Source: Paraconexibacter algicola (GTDB lineage: Bacteria > Actinomycetota > Thermoleophilia > Solirubrobacterales > Solirubrobacteraceae). From it: a stretch of 64,000 bases of DNA. Shown piece by piece: positions 8,311 to 16,112 of this stretch; the stretch's first letter is position 1, and every line of letters begins with the position of its first letter. Position numbers and translations under genes: made by a program. The notes below the pieces were generated by a model. It made no database searches and was not told the origin of the DNA. It saw nothing but the letters and a program-made list of their open reading frames with translations. The DNA lies in the NCBI RefSeq assembly GCF_003044185.1, contig NZ_PYYB01000001.1, positions 2,562,978 to 2,626,977 on the forward strand. The letters run 5' to 3'.

Positions 8311-9090
8311 ATGTCCCAGGAACTGCAGGGCAAGGTCGCGATCGTCACCGGCGCCGGACGCGGCATCGGCGAGCAGGCCGCGCTGAAGCTGGCGGCCGCC
8401 GGCGCGCACGTCGTGGTCAGCGACCGCGACGGGGACGAGGCGGGCGCGGTCGCCGCGGCGCTGGCGACGCCGGGGAGCGCGCACGTCGGGGACCTCACCG
8501 CCGACGGCGTCTGCGACGCCCTCGTGCAGCACGCGGTCGACACGTTCGGCCGCCTCGACATCGTCGTCAACAACGCGGGCTACGCGTGGGACGGTCCGAT
8601 CCACAAGGTCACCGACGAGCAGTTCCAGGCGATGCTCGACATCCACACGGTCGTGCCGTTCCGGATCCTGCGGGCGGCGGCGCCGCACCTGCGCGAGCCG
8701 GCGAAGAAGGAGCGCGCGGAAGGGATCGAGGTCTTCCGCAAGGTGGTCAACGTCGTGTCCCTCGCCGGCGTGATGGGCAATGCCGGCCAGGTCGCGTACG
8801 CGGCGGCCAAGGGCGGGGCGGTCGGCCTCACGCGGGCGCTCGCCAAGGAGTGGGGCGGCCACCGGATCAACGTCAACGCGGTGGCGTTCGGGCTCATCGA
8901 GACCCGGCTGACCGCCGACCTCCCCGAGGCCGCGCGCCAGGGGCTCGCGACGCACATCCCGCTCGGTCGCGGAGCCACCGCCGACGAGGCCGCGCGGGGG
9001 ATCTACTACCTGTGCTCCCCGGCCTCCGACTACGTCCACGGGCAGACCCTGAACGTGTCCGGCGGCCTGAGCGTGGGCATGACCGGCTGA
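8311..9090 (+). CDS. Short-chain dehydrogenase/reductase (FabG-like)
   Basis: 259 residues with a classical SDR fold: NAD(P)-binding TGAGRGIG near residue 13, NNAG near residue 90, and the catalytic Ser150-Tyr163-Lys167 set (VVSLAG, then YAAAKGG). AGGAGAGG directly before ATG 8311 is a strong Shine-Dalgarno sequence that overlaps the thiolase stop codon. It probably reduces or oxidises the 3-hydroxy/3-keto position on the thiolase substrate. An insertion near residues 128-146 (EPAKKERAEGIEV) before the Ser strand resembles SDRs of the acyl-CoA/steroid side rather than housekeeping FabG. Confidence 0.93.
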   Translation: MSQELQGKVAIVTGAGRGIGEQAALKLAAAGAHVVVSDRDGDEAGAVAAALATPGSAHVGDLTADGVCDALVQHAVDTFGRLDIVVNNAGYAWDGPIHKVTDEQFQAMLDIHTVVPFRILRAAAPHLREPAKKERAEGIEVFRKVVNVVSLAGVMGNAGQVAYAAAKGGAVGLTRALAKEWGGHRINVNAVAFGLIETRLTADLPEAARQGLATHIPLGRGATADEAARGIYYLCSPASDYVHGQTLNVSGGLSVGMTG

Positions 9091-9226
9091 CCGCCGGCAT
9101 CGACGCTGCGTCCTCGCGGGTGTCCCCACGGAGACCGGACGACGGAGCGCGTCGGCGAGCACTGCGCTCCCGTGTGCCCGGGACGGTCGAGACGATCTGA
9201 GGCAGGTCCGGGCGCCCCGGGGGGAG

Positions 9227-9646
9227 TCAGGTGCCGAACCCCGCCTCGCCGGTCAGTCCGCGCGCGCGGGCCTCCTCGATGCTGACGATCTCCCGGCCGA
9301 ACGGCCGCAGGCTGACCGTCAGCAGCTTGAGGTTCGCGACGCCGAGCGGGATCCCGATGACCGTGAGGCACAGGAGCAGGCCGGTCAGGAGGTGGACCAG
9401 GGCGAGCCACCAGCCGCCGAGGACGAACCAGAGCAGGTTGCCGGCCGTCGAGCCTGCCGTCTTCCCGGGTTGGGGGACGACGGTGCGGCCGAAGGGCCAG
9501 AGGGCGTAGAAGGCCATACGGAAGGACGCGACCCCGAACGGGATCGTGATGATGAAGACGAAGCAGACGAGTCCCGCGAAGGCGTAGCCCACGAACAGCC
9601 AGAAGCCGGCGAGGACCAGCCAGATGAGGTTGAGGGCCAGGCGCAC
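9227..9646 (-). CDS. YccF-domain inner-membrane protein
   Basis: 139 residues from GTG 9646. The family signature is present as an internal duplication: IPFGVASFRMAFYALWPFGR in the first half and IPLGVANLKLLTVSLRPFGR in the second, each preceded by a pair of hydrophobic helices (WLVLAGFWLFVGYAFAGLV and LLWFVLGGWWLALVHLLTGL). The YccF family (formerly DUF307) has no established biochemical role. The gene begins 11 bases after the stop of the L7/L12-like gene at 9658, so the two are probably co-transcribed. Confidence 0.9.
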   Translation of the reverse strand: MRLALNLIWLVLAGFWLFVGYAFAGLVCFVFIITIPFGVASFRMAFYALWPFGRTVVPQPGKTAGSTAGNLLWFVLGGWWLALVHLLTGLLLCLTVIGIPLGVANLKLLTVSLRPFGREIVSIEEARARGLTGEAGFGT

Positions 9647-9657
9647 GGCGGTTCAGT

Positions 9658-10095
9658 TCAGGCGCCGAGGATGCGCTGCTTCTCCCGGGCGAACTCCTCG
9701 TCGGTCAGCGCGCCGCGATCGCGAAGGGCGACGAGGCGCTCCAGCAGCTCGACGGTGTCGGCAGCGGCCGGCTCGGGCGTGCTGCCGCCGGCCGCCCGCC
9801 TGACGCTCGCGCGGCCGCCGGCGGCGACGATCTGCGCCCGCAGCCGCTCGGCGTCGGCCGCGGAGAAGGAGCCGAGCGAGGACGGGGCACGGTCAGCCAG
9901 GTCCTTGGCCTCCTTCAGCCCGAGTCCGGTGGCCTCACGGCAGACCTTGATGATCCGGATCTGCTGCTCGCCCGCGGCCTCGAGGACCAGCTCGTGGTCC
10001 CCCCGCGCCGGAAGGAACGCCGCCGAGGGCGTGGGGACGACCATTGCGCCGCCGCCGAAGGGATCGTCGCTCCGCTGCTTCCTGCGCCAGAACAC
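9658..10095 (-). CDS. L7/L12 C-terminal-like domain plus SHOCT protein
   Basis: 145 residues from GTG 10095, with AAGGTCAGG upstream. The middle segment IRIIKVCREATGLGLKEAKD, followed by a segment ending in AERLRAQIVAAGGRASV, matches the C-terminal domain of ribosomal protein L7/L12 (K-x-V-R-x-x-x-x-L-G-L-K-E-A-K). The last about 30 residues (ELLERLVALRDRGALTDEEF, then AREKQRILGA) form a SHOCT helix pair. It is not the ribosomal stalk protein: the N-terminal dimerisation domain is missing. Proteins of this build are common in Actinobacteria with unknown function. It is upstream of yccF in one operon. Confidence 0.82.
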   Translation of the reverse strand: MFWRRKQRSDDPFGGGAMVVPTPSAAFLPARGDHELVLEAAGEQQIRIIKVCREATGLGLKEAKDLADRAPSSLGSFSAADAERLRAQIVAAGGRASVRRAAGGSTPEPAAADTVELLERLVALRDRGALTDEEFAREKQRILGA

Positions 10096-10353
10096 GGCCC
10101 TGACCTTAGCCTGCGGGCACCACCGATCGTGGACGTCGGCGAACCGCGCGGGAAACTCGGTCGGCGGCCGGGCTGGTCGGCCAGCATCTGCACGAGCTGC
10201 CACCAGGCTTGCGGCAATGTCCGAGGACGAGTCTCCCGACGCGACGAGACGGTCCCGGCGAGTACGTGCCGGACATCCCCGCCCCGAGGTCGTGAGGGAC
10301 CGGCACCGCACCTGGATGGCTCCTCGCGACGAGCCGCTCCGCGGGGCCCGGCC

Positions 10354-10557
10354 CTACCGGTGCGCGGACAGCCGGTGGCGCGTGCCCGGCCGGCGGGCCC
10401 GGTGGCGCAGCTCGACGAGCCCGTCGCGCAGGCGCCGCATCGGCGGGGTCGCGCGGCGGCGGCGCTCGGCGTCGAGATCGGCGCCGCAGTAGGCGCAGCC
10501 CGCGGCGAACGGGGTGACGCGGCCCCCGCAGTGCGGGCAGGTGTAGGCGTCGTGCAC
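10354..10557 (-). CDS. Small zinc-ribbon protein
   Basis: 67 residues. GTG 10557 is chosen because GGAGG (complement of 10566-10570) sits eight bases upstream; a TTG at 10572 is in frame but lacks support. Two knuckles, CPHCGG (residues 7-12) and CAYCGA (21-26), form a zinc ribbon, followed by a basic helical tail (ERRRRATPPMRRLRDGL, then VELRHRARRPG). Possibly nucleic-acid or protein binding; no function is known. Confidence 0.75.
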   Translation of the reverse strand: MHDAYTCPHCGGRVTPFAAGCAYCGADLDAERRRRATPPMRRLRDGLVELRHRARRPGTRHRLSAHR

Positions 10558-10661
10558 GGAACGGCCCTCCAAGGGTGGGGTGACAGGACGGTGCCCGCAG
10601 CGTCGCGCGCCGCGCCCGGCCGCGGAAGGGGCTCATCGGGGTGCGTGGGGGACCGTCCGCG

Positions 10662-10680
10662 GTCGGCCGATCGACCGACG
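10662..10680. promoter_or_regulatory. 19-base repeat, copy A, upstream of the second two-component operon
   Basis: GTCGGCCGATCGACCGACG lies 58 bases before the regulator start at 10738. An exact inverted copy is at 12819-12837, just after this locus. Within it, CGGTCG-N6-CGACCG (10660-10677) is an inverted repeat. Such a site is a good candidate for binding by the NarL-type regulator encoded between the copies (inference). Confidence 0.6.
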
Positions 10681-10724
10681 CTCGCGCGCCGACCGGCGGC
10701 GTCGTCCACGGCCGCGGTCGGTGG

Positions 10725-10730
10725 TAGACA
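10725..10730 (+). promoter_or_regulatory. -10 element TAGACA, leaderless layout
   Basis: TAGACA ends seven bases before ATG 10738, with ATCCGCGG between. There is no Shine-Dalgarno sequence, so the mRNA probably starts at the AUG. The octamer ATCCGCGG is also found directly before the starts at 2159 and 3153. Confidence 0.45.
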
Positions 10731-10737
10731 TCCGCGG

Positions 10738-11379
10738 ATGAGCCAGCGCGTCCGGGTCGTGGTCGCCGACGACCATCCGCTGTTCCGCGACGGGATGGTC
10801 CGCGCGATCGAGCTGCGCCCGTCGCTGGAGCTCGTCGGCGAGGCGACCGACGGCCGCCAGGCGCTCGACCTCGCCCGCGAGCTGGCGCCCGACGTGCTGC
10901 TGCTCGACGCGCGGATGCCGGAGCTCGACGGCCTCCAGGTCCTGCAGGCCCTGCGCCGCGAGCAGCGGCCGGTGCGCGTCGTCATGTTCTCCGCCTTCGT
11001 CGACGGCCCCGTGGTGCACCAGGCGCTGGCGGGCGGCGCGGTCGGCTACCTGCCCAAGAGCGCCGAGCGCGACGAGGTCTGCGAGGCGATCGAGGCGGCC
11101 GCCCGAGGCGACTCGACGCTGCACCCGAGCCTCCAGGGCGTCCTGCTCGAGCAGCTGCGCGCCCAGGGCGTCGACGACGACCGTCCCGTCCTGACCGACC
11201 GCGAGCAGGAGATCCTCGTGCTGATCGCCGAGGGCCTCAGCGCCCCGGGGGTCGCGGCGCGGCTGCACCTCGCGCCCGGCACGGTGAAGACCCATCTGGG
11301 CCACCTCTACGAGAAGCTCGGCGTCTCCGACCGCGCGGCGTGCGTCGCCGAGGCGATGCGTCGCGGCCTGCTGGAATGA
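10738..11379 (+). CDS. NarL/FixJ-family response regulator
   Basis: 213 residues. Receiver domain: DDHPLFRDG, phospho-acceptor D57 in LLLDARMPELDG, and the conserved Lys in YLPKSAERD. C-terminal LuxR helix-turn-helix: LTDREQEILVLIAEGLSAPG, then TVKTHLGHLYEKLGVSDRA. It is a paralogue of the regulator at 2430. Its stop overlaps the kinase start (ATGA at 11376), which couples translation of the pair. The 19-base inverted repeat flanking the locus is a candidate binding site. Confidence 0.95.
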   Translation: MSQRVRVVVADDHPLFRDGMVRAIELRPSLELVGEATDGRQALDLARELAPDVLLLDARMPELDGLQVLQALRREQRPVRVVMFSAFVDGPVVHQALAGGAVGYLPKSAERDEVCEAIEAAARGDSTLHPSLQGVLLEQLRAQGVDDDRPVLTDREQEILVLIAEGLSAPGVAARLHLAPGTVKTHLGHLYEKLGVSDRAACVAEAMRRGLLE

Positions 11380-12563
11380 CCGCCGACCGGGCCTCCGAGG
11401 TCCGCGGGATCGCGCTGCTACGGCTCGCGCTCGTGCCGGTCGCGCTGCTGGGGACCGCCACCGCCGAGCCCGACGCCACCACGGGCGCCTACCCGTGGGT
11501 GATGGCGGCGTTCGCGCTCTACGCCCTCGCCGGCCTCGTGGTCGTCCTCGCCCGGCGCGGGGCGGCGTTCACCGGGACCGGTCAGGCGTTCCTCGACCTC
11601 GTGCTGCTGGCGCTCGTCGTCTACACCAGCGGCGGTCCCGCCTCGCCCCTCACCTACGTGTTCTTCGTGCTGCCGATCGCCGCGGCGCTGCGGCTGTCCC
11701 CGCGGCTGACCGCCGCCTGGTCGGGGCTCGCCGTCCTCGCCTACCTCGCGGTGACGCTGCCGCATCCGCGCACGACCCTGCCGGGGGACTGGCAGCTCGT
11801 CGCCGCCGACAGCGCCGCGCTGCTCTGGGTCGCGGGCGCGGCCGTGATGCTCTCGGTGCTCGTCGGGCTGCGCCAGCGGGCGCTCGCCGAGCTCGCCGCC
11901 ACCCGCCGCGCGCTCGTGCAGCAGACCCTCGACGCCGAGGCCCGCGAGCGCCGCCGCCTCGCCGAGCAGCTGCACGACCACGCGATCCAGAACGTGCTGC
12001 TCGCCCGCCAGGAGGTCACCGACCTCGCGCGCGGCGTGCCCGGCGCGCAGGAGCGCCTGCGCGCGGCGCTCGACGAGACCGACCGGCAGCTGCGCCGGGA
12101 GGTCTTCCAGATGCACCCGCTCGGGCTCGAGCGGGCGGGGTTGACCGCGGTGCTCGAGAGCCTCGCCGACGAGGCCGCCGAGCGCGGGAGCTTCGCGGCG
12201 ACCGTGACGGTCGCGCCGGAGGTCGAGCGCACGGGAGCGTCGGAGCTGCTCGTCAGCGCCGCGCGCGAGCTGCTCGGCAACGCGGCCAAGCACGCGCACG
12301 CGACCGCCGTCCGCGTGACCGTGGCGCCGGAGGGGGAGGACCTGGCGCTGACGGTGGCGGACGACGGTCGCGGCATCCCGGACGGCCGCCTGGAGTCGGC
12401 GGTCCGGGACCGGCACATCGGCGTGGCCGCGTTGATCGAACGGGTGCGGGCCGCGGGCGGGGAGCTGCGGATCGTCACCGCCGAGGAGACCGGGACGACG
12501 GTGCAGGTCCGGGTGCCACCCGGTGGCCCGGACGCTCAGGCGGGACGGCGGCGCGGCGGATAG
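11376..12563 (+). CDS. NarX/DesK-type (HisKA_3) sensor histidine kinase
   Basis: 395 residues. ATG 11376 overlaps the regulator stop. The N-terminal half has about five to six membrane helices (residues 8-165; LRLALVPVALLG, LDLVLLALVVY, VFFVLPIAAAL) with very short loops, so sensing is probably within the membrane. A coiled-coil (EARERRRLAEQ) leads to the HisKA_3 phospho-His H200 in QLHDHAIQNVLLARQEV; HATPase_c has an N box ELLGNAAKHAHA and a G box DDGRGI. It is the cognate kinase of the regulator at 10738. Its last 28 bases overlap the convergent small gene at 12536. Confidence 0.95.
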   Translation: MTADRASEVRGIALLRLALVPVALLGTATAEPDATTGAYPWVMAAFALYALAGLVVVLARRGAAFTGTGQAFLDLVLLALVVYTSGGPASPLTYVFFVLPIAAALRLSPRLTAAWSGLAVLAYLAVTLPHPRTTLPGDWQLVAADSAALLWVAGAAVMLSVLVGLRQRALAELAATRRALVQQTLDAEARERRRLAEQLHDHAIQNVLLARQEVTDLARGVPGAQERLRAALDETDRQLRREVFQMHPLGLERAGLTAVLESLADEAAERGSFAATVTVAPEVERTGASELLVSAARELLGNAAKHAHATAVRVTVAPEGEDLALTVADDGRGIPDGRLESAVRDRHIGVAALIERVRAAGGELRIVTAEETGTTVQVRVPPGGPDAQAGRRRGG

Positions 12564-12721
12564 ACCGCGTCGTGGGCCCGCCGGGCCTGCTGGATGTGCG
12601 AGCCGAGCTCCGCGAGCCGCTGCTGCAGCGGCCGGGCGCCGGAGACGAGCGCGCGACCGTCGCGACGGATCGCGAGGCGGTTGCGGTCGAGGCGATCGGC
12701 GATGGCGTCGGGGAGGGGCAT
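12536..12721 (-). CDS. Small basic helical protein, 61 residues
   Basis: It starts at ATG 12721 with AAAGGA about 6-11 bases upstream. The sequence is helical and basic (IADRLDRNRLAIRRDGRAL, then LQQRLAELGSHIQQARRAHD) and ends PPRRRPA; there is no Cys or membrane segment. It is convergent with the kinase gene and overlaps its 3' end by 28 bases. The 19-base repeat at 12819 lies 98 bases upstream, so it may belong to the same regulon. No family recognised; coding status is supported by the start signals but not certain. Confidence 0.5.
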   Translation of the reverse strand: MPLPDAIADRLDRNRLAIRRDGRALVSGARPLQQRLAELGSHIQQARRAHDAVYPPRRRPA

Positions 12722-12818
12722 GGGGGGCGTCCTTTCGGGAGGAGGTGGACGGTCACAGCCTCCCGCCGGCGCACCCGGTCCGGCATCCGCCGATCGGCAG
12801 ATCCTCCGGGGTGCGCGG

Positions 12819-12837
12819 CGTCGGTCGATCGGCCGAC
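12819..12837. promoter_or_regulatory. 19-base repeat, copy B (inverted)
   Basis: CGTCGGTCGATCGGCCGAC is the exact reverse complement of 10662-10680. It sits between the divergent starts of the small basic protein (12721, minus) and the acyl-CoA synthetase (12918, plus), so either or both could be targets of the neighbouring two-component system. A shorter palindrome, GCCGATCGGC, is at 12789-12798. Confidence 0.6.
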
Positions 12838-12917
12838 GATCGTCGCGTCCGGGGCGGGCCGGGCGGCCCGGTCGGCCTCGTGCGGGGCGAGGACCGGTGC
12901 GTGATACTCGCCCGACG

Positions 12918-14540
12918 ATGCGCCTGACCCCGCCCACCGGCCCGCTCGGTCCCCTGCTCGGCGCGGGCGGCACGGTCGCGCGCAGCGGGGCGCTGCGCCC
13001 CGTGCGACCGGACCGCCCGCTGCGCGCGGCGCTCGCCGTCCGCGGGGCCGGCGGGGCGCTGGCGTCCGCCGCCGCGCTCGGCGCGGCGCTGTGGGCGCCG
13101 CGTGCCGCGCTACACGACGAGCGTGGGACCCTCATGCAGGAGGAACTCGACGCCGACGTGCGCGCGCTGGCCGCCGCGCTGGCGGTCCGGCTGCCCGCCG
13201 CCGACGCCCGCGTGGGCGTGCTGTGTCGCAACCACCGGGGCTTCGTCGTCGCGGCGCTCGCCGCGTCCCGGGTCGGTGCCGACCTCGTGCCGCTGAACAC
13301 CGACTTCGCCGGCCCGCAGCTGCGCGCGGTGCTCGACCGGGAGGGCGTGCAGCTCGTCGTCCACGACGAGGAGTTCGCCGGACTGCTGGACGGCTTCGCC
13401 GGCGGGCGGGTCGTCGCCTGGCACGACGGCCCGGTCGCGGGGGAGACCGTCGATGACCTGCTCGTCGAGGGCGCGGGCCTCCCGGCGCCGCGGGGCGCGC
13501 GCGGGAGCGGCCGCGTCGTGCTGCTGACCTCGGGCACGACCGGGGTGCCCAAGGGGGCGCCGCGCACCTCGTCGGCGACCCCGCTCGCGCTGCTCGCCGC
13601 GGCGCCCGCCGCGGTCGACCTGCTGGCCCGGATCCGGCCGGTGCCCCGGGCGGGCGCGCCGCTGCTCGTCGCGCCGCCGCTGAACCACATGTTCGGGCTC
13701 GCGGCGATGGTGGCCGGGCTCGCCGCCGGGTCCCCGCTGGTGCTGCAGCGGCGCTTCGACCCCGCCGCGGTGCTGGCGGCGCTCGCCGACCACCGTGTCG
13801 GGGTGCTGTGCGCCGTGCCGACGATGCTGCGCCGGCTCGTCGACGTCGACGACGCGCGGCCGCTGCCCGAGCTGCGGGTCGTCGCGTCGGGGGCGGCGCC
13901 GCTCTCCCCGGACCTCGTCGGCCGGGTCATGGACCGCTTCGGGGCGGTCCTCTACAACGGCTACGGCTCCAGCGAGGTCGGGGGCGTGTCGCTCGCGACC
14001 CCGTCGGACCTGCGCGCGGCGCCCGGCACGGTGGGGCGCCCGGTCCCCGGCGTGCGGGTGCGGATCCTCGACGCGGACGGTCGCGCGGTCCCGCCCGGGA
14101 CGACGGGCCGGATCTTCGTCGGCAGCACGCAGCTCTTCGAGGGGTACACCGGGGGCGGGGGACGACCGGTGGTCGACGGCCTGATGGGCATCGGCGACCT
14201 CGGCCACCTCGACGACGAGGGCCGCCTGTTCGTCGACGGCCGCGACGACGAGATGATCGTGTCCGGCGGCGAGAACGTCTTCCCGCAGGAGGTCGAGGCG
14301 ACGCTCGCCGCGCATCCGGCGGTCGCGGACGCCGCGGCGGTCGGCGTGGCCGACGAGGAGTTCGGCCAGCGGCTCGTCGCGTTCGTCGTCCTGCGCGGCC
14401 CGGTCACGGAGGAGGCGCTGAAGGACCACGTCCGCGCGCACCTCGCGCGCTACAAGGTGCCGCGCGCGATTACCGTCGTGGAGGCGCTTCCGCGCACCGC
14501 GACCGGGAAGATCCGGCGGGCGGCGCTCCCGCGCGACTGA
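12918..14540 (+). CDS. Acyl-CoA synthetase / AMP-dependent ligase
   Basis: 540 residues from ATG 12918; GATACT ends nine bases before it. ANL-superfamily motifs in order: phosphate loop LLTSGTTGVPKGAPR near residue 200, A5 YNGYGSSEVGG near 347, A7 GIGDLGHLDDEGR near 425, hinge DGRDDEMIVSGGENVFPQEV near 440, and catalytic Lys in PRTATGKIRR near the C-terminus. It activates a carboxylic acid as acyl-AMP and transfers it to CoA. The N-terminal about 70 residues are Ala/Gly/Leu-rich and may associate with membrane. Substrate cannot be read; a long-chain fatty acid or a lipid precursor is likely. Confidence 0.93.
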   Translation: MRLTPPTGPLGPLLGAGGTVARSGALRPVRPDRPLRAALAVRGAGGALASAAALGAALWAPRAALHDERGTLMQEELDADVRALAAALAVRLPAADARVGVLCRNHRGFVVAALAASRVGADLVPLNTDFAGPQLRAVLDREGVQLVVHDEEFAGLLDGFAGGRVVAWHDGPVAGETVDDLLVEGAGLPAPRGARGSGRVVLLTSGTTGVPKGAPRTSSATPLALLAAAPAAVDLLARIRPVPRAGAPLLVAPPLNHMFGLAAMVAGLAAGSPLVLQRRFDPAAVLAALADHRVGVLCAVPTMLRRLVDVDDARPLPELRVVASGAAPLSPDLVGRVMDRFGAVLYNGYGSSEVGGVSLATPSDLRAAPGTVGRPVPGVRVRILDADGRAVPPGTTGRIFVGSTQLFEGYTGGGGRPVVDGLMGIGDLGHLDDEGRLFVDGRDDEMIVSGGENVFPQEVEATLAAHPAVADAAAVGVADEEFGQRLVAFVVLRGPVTEEALKDHVRAHLARYKVPRAITVVEALPRTATGKIRRAALPRD

Positions 14541-14544
14541 GCGC

Positions 14545-14991
14545 TCAGGCGGCGGGGGCCTCGCGCACCGCGCGCGCGAGGTCCTGGAGCGTGCCGCGCA
14601 GCCGCTCGAAGTCGCCCGGCGTGAGCCCCATCGCGGTCGCGACGCGATCGGGGACGCACGCCGCGGACTCGCGCAGCGCCTGCCCGGCGGCGGTGAGCTG
14701 CACGAGCACCGAGCGCTCGTCCTCGGGGCGGCGGTGGCGCTCCACCAGGCCCGTCGCCTCGAGCCGCTTGAGCAGCGGGGACAGCGTGCCGTAGTCGAGC
14801 TGCAGCGCGTCGGCGAGTTCCCGCACCGTGCGCGCGTCGCGCTCCCAGAGCGCGAGCATCACGAGGTACTGCGGGTAGGTCAGGCCCAGCGGGTCCAGCA
14901 GTGGCCGATACAGCGTCGTGACCGCGCGTGAGGCGGAGTAGAGCGCGAAGCACAGGGCCTCGTCGAGGGTGAGCGGTGGCGGGGCGGCCAT
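14545..14991 (-). CDS. MarR-family repressor of the OhrR type
   Basis: 148 residues. The N-terminus LDEALCFALYSASRAVTTLY carries the Cys and Tyr positions typical of one-Cys OhrR peroxide sensors (Cys14 here). A winged helix follows (TVRELADALQLDYGTLSPLL recognition region; ERHRRPEDERSVLVQLT wing). In OhrR, oxidation of the Cys by organic hydroperoxide or hypochlorite releases DNA. It is divergent from the alpha/beta hydrolase at 15088, with two tandem 15-base inverted repeats between them, so it most likely represses both genes. There is no ohr gene in the window, so the target enzyme may be the hydrolase. Confidence 0.9.
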   Translation of the reverse strand: MAAPPPLTLDEALCFALYSASRAVTTLYRPLLDPLGLTYPQYLVMLALWERDARTVRELADALQLDYGTLSPLLKRLEATGLVERHRRPEDERSVLVQLTAAGQALRESAACVPDRVATAMGLTPGDFERLRGTLQDLARAVREAPAA

Positions 14992-15007
14992 CCCGACATG
15001 GTACCTC

Positions 15008-15037
15008 CACGATTACATCGTGCACGATTGGATCGTG
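15008..15037. promoter_or_regulatory. Tandem operator: two abutting 15-base inverted repeats
   Basis: CACGAT-TAC-ATCGTG (15008-15022) is followed without a gap by CACGAT-TGG-ATCGTG (15023-15037). Each is a perfect inverted repeat with a 3-base centre, and the junction forms a third palindrome, ATCGTGCACGAT (15017-15028). The position between the divergent MarR and hydrolase genes fits a MarR/OhrR operator binding two dimers. Confidence 0.85.
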
Positions 15038-15087
15038 TGATAGGTTCTGAGCCGCGCACCACCCACCCCCACGAAAGGCCTTCCCCG

Positions 15088-15921
15088 ATGTCCGCACTCC
15101 AGATCCCCGGCTCCGACGTCGAGCTCCACCACGAGGTCGTCGGCGCCGGCAAGCCCGTCGTCCTGATCCACGGCTGGCCGCTGAGCGGCCGCTCGTGGGA
15201 GCCGCAGATCGCGCCGCTCGTCGACGCCGGCTTCCAGGTCATCACCTACGACCGCCGCGGCTTCGGCGACTCCTCCCAGCCGTGGGACGGCTACGACTAC
15301 GACACCTTCGCCGGGGACCTCGACGCGCTGCTCACGCACCTCGACGTCCGCGACGCCGCGCTCGTCGGCTTCTCGATGGGCGGCGGCGAGGTCGCCCGCT
15401 ACCTCGGCACCCGCGGCAGCGAGCGCGTCCGTGCCGCCGTGTTCGCCGCCGCGGTCCCGCCGTACCTCTACAAGAGCGACGACAACCCCGACGGTGGCCT
15501 CGACGACGCGACGATCGCCGAGTTCGAGGGCGGCGTCACCGGGGACCGGCTCGCGTTCCTCGAGGGCTTCGTGTCGAACTTCTTCGCCGTCGGCGACCGC
15601 ACCGATCTCGTCTCCGAGCCGCTGAAGCACTACCTCTGGCGGATCGCCTCCGGCGCCTCGCCCAAGGGCACGCTCGACTGCATCGCCGCGTTCGGCCGCA
15701 CCGACTTCCGCGACGACATCGCGAAGATCGACGTGCCGACGCTCGTCATCCACGGCGACAGCGACGCCATCGTCCCGTTCGAGGTCTCCGGCAAGCGCAC
15801 CCACGAGACGATCGACGGGGCGCAGCTCGCGCTGATCGAGGGCGGCCCGCACGGGCTCAACGCCACGCACGCCGACGCGTTCAACGAGGCGCTGATCTCG
15901 TTCCTGCGCACGCTCGGCTGA
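15088..15921 (+). CDS. Alpha/beta hydrolase, non-haem chloroperoxidase type
   Basis: 277 residues from ATG 15088, with GAAAGG ten bases upstream. Catalytic triad: S96 in VGFSMGGGEVARY, D226 in HGDSDAIVPF and H255 in GGPHGLNATH. The oxyanion segment LIHGWPLSGRSWE and YDRRGFGDSS are typical of bacterial cofactor-free haloperoxidases/perhydrolases, which can form or degrade peracids and act as esterases. Control by an OhrR-like repressor would fit a role in organic peroxide handling. Cytoplasmic; no signal peptide. Confidence 0.92.
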   Translation: MSALQIPGSDVELHHEVVGAGKPVVLIHGWPLSGRSWEPQIAPLVDAGFQVITYDRRGFGDSSQPWDGYDYDTFAGDLDALLTHLDVRDAALVGFSMGGGEVARYLGTRGSERVRAAVFAAAVPPYLYKSDDNPDGGLDDATIAEFEGGVTGDRLAFLEGFVSNFFAVGDRTDLVSEPLKHYLWRIASGASPKGTLDCIAAFGRTDFRDDIAKIDVPTLVIHGDSDAIVPFEVSGKRTHETIDGAQLALIEGGPHGLNATHADAFNEALISFLRTLG

Positions 15922-16075
15922 GCCCGCGCGGCGAGTCGGCCGGCGCGCGTGCCTGCCCGCCCGGGCGAGGGCCGGGCGGGCCGCCGTGCGGCTGCTGCCC
16001 GCAGGACCACGTCTGCGACGAGCTGGCGCAGCAACTGGCGGAGACGGTCAGCGCGCCATAGCGCGCAATCCACGG

Positions 16076-16105
16076 TTGCTTTCTCAAAAATTCCCCCCGT
16101 ATATT
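16076..16105 (+). promoter_or_regulatory. Promoter TTGCTT-N18-TATATT of the sigma-factor gene
   Basis: TTGCTT (16076-16081) and TATATT (16100-16105) lie in an AT-rich island of an otherwise very GC-rich sequence. The -10 element ends seven bases before ATG 16113 and no Shine-Dalgarno sequence is present, so the transcript is predicted to be leaderless. Confidence 0.6.
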
Positions 16106-16112
16106 CGTCCGT

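Noticed and set aside
12594-12917. N-terminal extension of the acyl-CoA synthetase from the upstream in-frame start
   Set aside because: The extension is antisense to the small basic gene, low-complexity and runs through the 19-base repeat; ATG 12918 has a -10-like element just upstream.
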